Source: Phyllostachys edulis (lineage: Eukaryota > Streptophyta > Magnoliopsida > Poales > Poaceae). Taken from it: a stretch of DNA of 64,000 nucleotides. Where the stretch lies: positions 90,738,588-90,802,587 of the forward strand of contig CM070548.1 in assembly GCA_036346405.1 (NCBI GenBank), in the 5' to 3' direction. The translations under genes and the position numbers were made by a program. Below are positions 59,320-64,000 of this stretch, in pieces (within the stretch, counting starts at the first letter, position 1; each line of letters begins with the position of its first letter). Under the pieces are notes generated by a model. That model was not told where the DNA came from and did not search any database. It saw only the letters and a program-made list of their open reading frames with translations.

Positions 59320-59886
59320 GTATTAAAGAGAAAACAATTCAACATCTTTTTATTAAATGTCCCTTTGCACGTCTTGCATGGTGGGCTGTTCAATGTGCGT
59401 TCAATTTATCTCCTCCTGCGAGTATAGCAAACTTGTTTGGGAATTGGTTACAAGGTATCCCAAAAAGTTTAAAGTCACAACTCTTGGTGGGAGTTAGTGC
59501 CTTATGTTGGTCTATATGGTTATGTTGGAATAATGTTGTTTTTGACAAATAGATTGTCACTAACCCATTGCAGGTTATCTTTTTGAGTGGACAATGACTG
59601 AGGGCTTGGGCATCTTTGCAGAAATTGACCCAGAAGGAGTCCATGTTGGCTGAAAGCGACAGATTGGAACTGGTGGCGAAGCAATTGTTAAGCATTCATG
59701 ATTGGCGGTTTAGCCATATGATCTGTAATTCTTAAGCTATTATTGGTCATCGTTTGTTTGTTAGGCTTCAAGCCAGTTTTAACTGTTGTGTTTATTTTGG
59801 AACTTTGGACCTTTAATAAATTAGGCTGTGTGCGTCTTTGATGCAGAGGCTGGGAGAGATTTTCTCTTGCATTATCTAAAAAATGT
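59320..59886 (+). mobile_element. LINE 3'-end fragment (zf-RVT region and tail)
   Basis: The plus strand reads EKTIQHLFIKCPFARLAWWA, GNWLQGIPKSLKSQLLVGVS and WSIWLCWNNVVFDK, then SMLAESDRLELVAKQLLS. This is the zinc-binding RT C-terminus of plant LINE ORF2. It continues into a 3' UTR with GATGCAGAGGCTGGGAGAG and ends in a short A-run at about 59877. The 5' part is absent, as expected for 5'-truncated LINE copies. It is unrelated in detail to the LINE at 44938-56084. Confidence 0.8.
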
Positions 59887-59929
59887 AGAGTTCGCGGTGA
59901 GTATACGTTGACGTAATGGCACCATGTGT

Positions 59930-60035
59930 AAGGACATGTACAATTGTACAGACAGCTGCTGTCTATATCAACTCTTCATATCACCTATAGACAGTACTAT
60001 AGGCAGCTCATACAATGAGTTGTCTTTTCACTTGT
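59930..60035. mobile_element. MITE fragment related to the 33052-33322 element
   Basis: It begins GGACATGTACAATTGTACAG and repeats CTGTCTATA/TATAGACAG motifs, like the MITE at 33052-33322. It appears cut by solo LTR C at 60041, with a possible remainder just after 63200. It is non-coding. Confidence 0.5.
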
Positions 60036-60040
60036 CTTTA

Positions 60041-63000
60041 TGTCGGGACCCCGAGTATGCAACCTCAGGACCCTCTGTGTATTCTGAACTAGTCCCATGA
60101 TCAGTAGCTAGCTTACACAGTTGCAATATTGGTGTAATCATATCCACACAACCAAACTGAAGATGAAGCAGACAAATTAATATTATTTAGCAAAAGGACC
60201 TTATGGTCAAGTCTTACAACGTTTGCCACGCAGGGCTTAACAACAAAAGGTAACTTGCAATGGAAACCAAACAACTGGTGGAGGTCACCCAATATGCCCA
60301 CAGGCAATCGAGTGGAGGACGTGACCTAATACGCATAGTCTTCAAAGTAGTCTTCTTCGTAGAACTCGGTGCTTCCTGGTTCTTCTTCAGCGACTGATCA
60401 ACCAGAGGGCATAAAGCCGTGAGTACTTTGAATGTACTAAGCAAGTCACAGAGAAATGCATGCAAGTAATATTCATGCAAGGTTTGACAAGGATAGCTTA
60501 ATGGCTATTTTGCAGAAAGCAATATTTGACATTAAATACAGTAAGTAGATTGTAAAGCTCAATTTAAAAGATTAGTACATAAGTAATCAATTTTCTTTGA
60601 AACAACTAGTGAACACCATGTTCACTTCCCAACCATCAACCATCTACTAGATTCGACCAACCCATTCCAACATTTTTGATTAAAGTCTACCCCTCGTGTG
60701 AAATCACCAGGCATTGTTCATAACCGGGGACACGACTATTCGAATAGTTTTACACTCTGCAGAGGTTGTACAGCTTGACCCACAAAACACGAATTCTCTA
60801 GTTGGTTCGGCATATATTTATGCCACCGCTCACTACCTTAGATAAGCAGTCTAGAGCACGTGACAAGGCTTTTACAAAGCTCTATTTTGACTAAGTTCTG
60901 CTCGCTAAGGTTTTGCCTCGATCTGGCCCCCTCTTGCGCCAATTCAACATCCCAAACAGAACCGACTCAAAATATTGCTAATTAGTTGGCTAGGTCCACC
61001 CCATAAATGAACTTGTGGTTGCACGGTATGACCCAGATCAATGGCGCACAAAGTTAAGTCCTTAGTGGCTACTCCGGCGAGGCAACCTTATCCCAAAATC
61101 ATCCCCTTTACTGCACGATCACTCGCCCGAGTATAAATCATTTGGGTTCAACCCGGCCAAATGACCACCCTAGTCATGGCACAACATATTTTATTAAAAG
61201 TGGCTCCGCTGCAGTTCCATATTTCCTTTAGTCAAATTCCATCATTCTTTGAGTAAGTGATCGTGAATCTATCGTATAACTAAAGCATCAGCTAAGCATA
61301 ATACGGTACCCATGTTGGTATTACAATGATGTCCAACGAAATAATTAACCATCCTAAGATGTCCAAGGAGTTATGTCATTCAAGGATACGTGTCATTACA
61401 ATTTATCAAGGAGCCAATATGGCAATTAGGTAATTAACTAATTCTCAAAACATTTTTATAAAATTAGCAATGCATGTTTATATCAAACAATATACTTTTA
61501 TAAATTGGGTTCAATATGATCAAAGGTCTATGACTTGCCTTCGTTAAAGAGTAGAGATGCTTCGGTCGTCGGGTCCATGAATTCATCCGAAACACTGGAA
61601 TCTATACGTGTGAAACAAGCTAAATAAATAAAACAACTCCAAATAAAATTCAAATAAATACTAATAGGAAGACAATGAATTTAGAAATTTGAATCACTCG
61701 AATCGGAGTTCGAATGAGGAAGTTATGGCCTTCGGAAGTTTGAATTTGCATAAAATGATGAAATTTGGATTTTCTTTTTTTTGATTTATTTTCTAAAGGA
61801 AAATCGAGAAAAGCCATGTGGGCTTGCTGACGGGGCAACCACATCAGTAGAGGGCTGACATGGTCGCTGACGGGGTGCCACAGTGGCAGTGCCACATCAG
61901 CCCGAGCGGCGGCGCGCTCGGCCCGATGGTCACCGGCGAACGGCGGGGTGTTGGTGGCCGGCGAGGGCACCTTCGAGGAGAGGGTGTCGCGGTGAAGTTG
62001 GTGCGCAGGGTCTCAGCGACGTGGCAGCATGGGAGGGTCGCCAGCGGGGAGGAAGAATCTGCGGCGATGATGCTTCAGAGGGTTCCCGAAGAAGGGGAGG
62101 CGCGCACTAGGTGGGCCTCGCTTGGCGATGCCAGGGGTGAGGTCGGAGGCGGCGGAGAAGGCGTGACGACGGTGTCCGAAGGTGGCCGACGGCGAGGAGC
62201 TTCAATCGTGGCCGAAAGAGAGCGGGAGAGAGAAGGGGAGGAGAGGGGAAAGAGAGAGGAGGCCTTGGCGCTCCTGGTGCTCGCCTTAAATAGGCGCGGG
62301 GAGGCCGAGAGAGAGGGATGGGTAGCGGAGGACTTTCGCAGCCAAGCTCTGGGTCCATGGCGGCGCGGCAGTCGAGGGGCACGGGGAGGCGACAGGGCGT
62401 GGGAGGGGGAGTGGGTGGCGGCGGCACAGGCGGAGGACCACGCGCCTTCAATCTGTGTGATAGAGGCGGCCTTAACAGGCAGTCTGGTGGTGCAAAGCAG
62501 CGCCTGTGTGCGCCGACGTATGACGTGGAGCGAAGGCGTGAAGAAGAAGATGACTAGGAGGGCGAGGGCGCTAACAGGGTGGGTGGTGGCAGCGGGCGCG
62601 GAGGTCGTCCGCGCATTGAATGCGCGAGATGGGAGCAAAGGCGGCCGTGAGAATCGGTGCTAAGCGTTGACGCAAGTGACTGGCACGACGGAATGGGCCA
62701 TGGTGAGGTGTGGGAGAGGAAAGGGAGCAGTAGAAGGAATTCGGCCCAGAGTGAATAGGAGGGAATTTTAAGGATTTTCGAATAAATAAAATACCAGAAA
62801 AGGAAAAGCATTTTTAGAAAATAGCTAAACCGTCCAAAAATTCTAGGAAAATTCACAGAAATCCCTTAAATTATTTAGAACTTAATAAAAATATTTTTAG
62901 CTTAACTATTGCTTTTATTTTTTGCAATTAATTATTTTTAACTTAGGGACAAAGGGAAAACCTCTTTTAAAAACCAAGAAAAGGCTTAAAACAGCACTTT

Positions 63001-63195
63001 TGATTTTTTAAATCCAATTAAGATCCAGAAAACTCAATTAAACCAACTTGAATTAGTTGAAGTTTAATTAATTCAAATTAAATTGCTTTTAAAATTCTGA
63101 ATTACAATTTAAGCTTTTAGAATTCAATAAAACCAAATGGTTAATTTTTAAAGTTTTGAAAATTTTCAAAAAGCCCAGAAAATAGGGATGTTACA
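60041..63195 (-). mobile_element. Solo LTR C, 3.16 kb
   Basis: A perfect 5-bp target duplication, CTTTA, lies at 60036-60040 and 63196-63200. The plus strand starts TGTCGGGACCCCGAG and ends GGGATGTTACA; the minus strand starts TGTAACATCCC like LTR B. A minus-strand TATTTAAGG near 62290, followed by a CT-rich leader, supports minus orientation. No gag, pol, primer site or polypurine tract is present. ORFs in the GC-rich middle (61860-62663 plus strand, 62075-62638 minus strand) overlap in antisense and show no domain. Confidence 0.9.
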
Positions 63196-63252
63196 CTTTA
63201 TAGATGACACAATCTTTTAATGCTTTCACGGATCTAGGATATTTCCTCCTTG

Positions 63253-64000
63253 CACTACTACAGAAAAGGTCATCACAGGCGGTTCATAATCGTCATCACA
63301 GACGATTTTCTGAACCGTCTGACTTTATGTGTCTATGATGACATCATCACAGACGATTTTTGAACCGTCCGTAAAAAAAGCTATCACAGACGGTTCTAAA
63401 AAAGCACCGTCTGTGATAGTAATTATCACATACGGTTCTTGTTCAGAACCGTCCGTGATGGTTTTTTCTATTGCAAACAAAAAAAAGAGGGCACACGTTG
63501 TTTCCATTCAACATGGAACGGTGTTTCCAGCACACGTTGTGGAGCACCAGGCCATCTAGCACGTCCAAACACATTTGTATAGTCCATTTGATTTATCTCG
63601 ATTAGCTTTTGCTTATACAGAGGATGCGCAAAGCTTTCCGGCACACGTTGTGGAACTTTGTAATGTGAAAATCAGATTGCAAAATTATAGAACAAAGGTT
63701 CCATTTGAAATACATACAAAGACAGGATTGAGCAAACACCTAGTCCCTAAGCAAACACCCTGAGCACCAAGTGCCAATGCCGCAGCATAGCCACGGCCAT
63801 ATACAATTCCACCGAAGAATAACGAGAATCTTCGCTATCTCAAACTAAATCCACTACTCTCGGCGACCTTGATGGCAGTCCTTCACCTTTTCTTTCAAAT
63901 AACAGATGTTTGAGATGAAAGTCCATGAAGACAATTAACAAATATGGTTTCACAAACCTCGTCGTCGTCGGCTGTGTCTATGTATCCTCGTCGAACCGCG
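63253..64000. mobile_element. Second CACTA transposon, left end only
   Basis: It begins CACTACTACAGAAAAGG, followed by subterminal ACAGACGGTTC/GAACCGTC repeats (63270-63470) very like those of the CACTA at 10873-25423. The element runs past the window end, so its target duplication (left copy would be TTG at 63250-63252) and coding content cannot be judged. Sequence from 63480 to 64000 shows no recognised gene; an 'CACACGTTGT' motif occurs three times (63492-63652). Confidence 0.8.

Overview
The window is plant nuclear DNA, almost certainly from a grass (Poaceae). The only clearly cellular gene with a normal exon structure is the 3' half of a fimbrin (actin-bundling protein) gene at 280-2241. 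Nearly everything else is transposon sequence typical of grass genomes: CACTA elements with CACTACTACAG ends, Mutator-like and hAT MITEs, a Copia LTR of the TGTTGGAAATATGCC type, a Tat-like Gypsy element and an L1-like LINE with a GC-rich ORF1. I cannot name the species from sequence alone. All exon and element limits were read by eye.

Layout. 1-2241: fimbrin 3' exons. 3150-8636: small DNA transposons. These are a Tourist-like MITE holding a Mutator-like MITE, a 2.7-kb Mutator-like element with a 10-bp target duplication, a 143-bp hAT MITE with an 8-bp duplication, and another Mutator-like MITE. 9356-32242: one degenerate Ty1/Copia element on the minus strand. It is opened by a 14.5-kb CACTA transposon (10873-25423), a Copia-type solo LTR (26001-27501) and a 670-bp solo LTR (29285-29954). 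The CACTA is itself opened by solo LTR A (12919-22092), which is opened by a further long LTR, B (13472-19007). This gives four levels of nesting, with short target duplications at most junctions.

About 33430-44690: a Mutator-like element with long degenerate terminal inverted repeats. It carries a broken plant-mobile-domain gene (41380-43843) with its own TATA box and CT-rich leader near 33935. A Tat-like Gypsy element (34533 to about 41165) that has lost its 3' LTR is inserted in it; that element has a spliced antisense ORF after pol. 44938-56084: a full-length but dead L1-like LINE flanked by 14-bp duplications. Its ORF1 is split by solo LTR A' (46797-50212), the inverted sister of LTR A. 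57634-58160: a triplicated F-box fragment. 59320-59886: a LINE 3' end. 60041-63195: solo LTR C with a perfect CTTTA duplication. 63253-64000: the start of a second CACTA of the same family.

Taken together, the insertions form a relative timeline. Removing LTR A and its duplication rejoins the CACTA protein reading frame (TNPA-like region, a 17-residue repeat, then an Ulp1-like protease). Removing A' rejoins LINE ORF1. Only solo LTRs of A, A', C, the 1.5-kb and the 670-bp families remain, so LTR-LTR recombination has been heavy. None of the mobile-element genes looks intact. I saw no tRNA, rRNA or CRISPR features.
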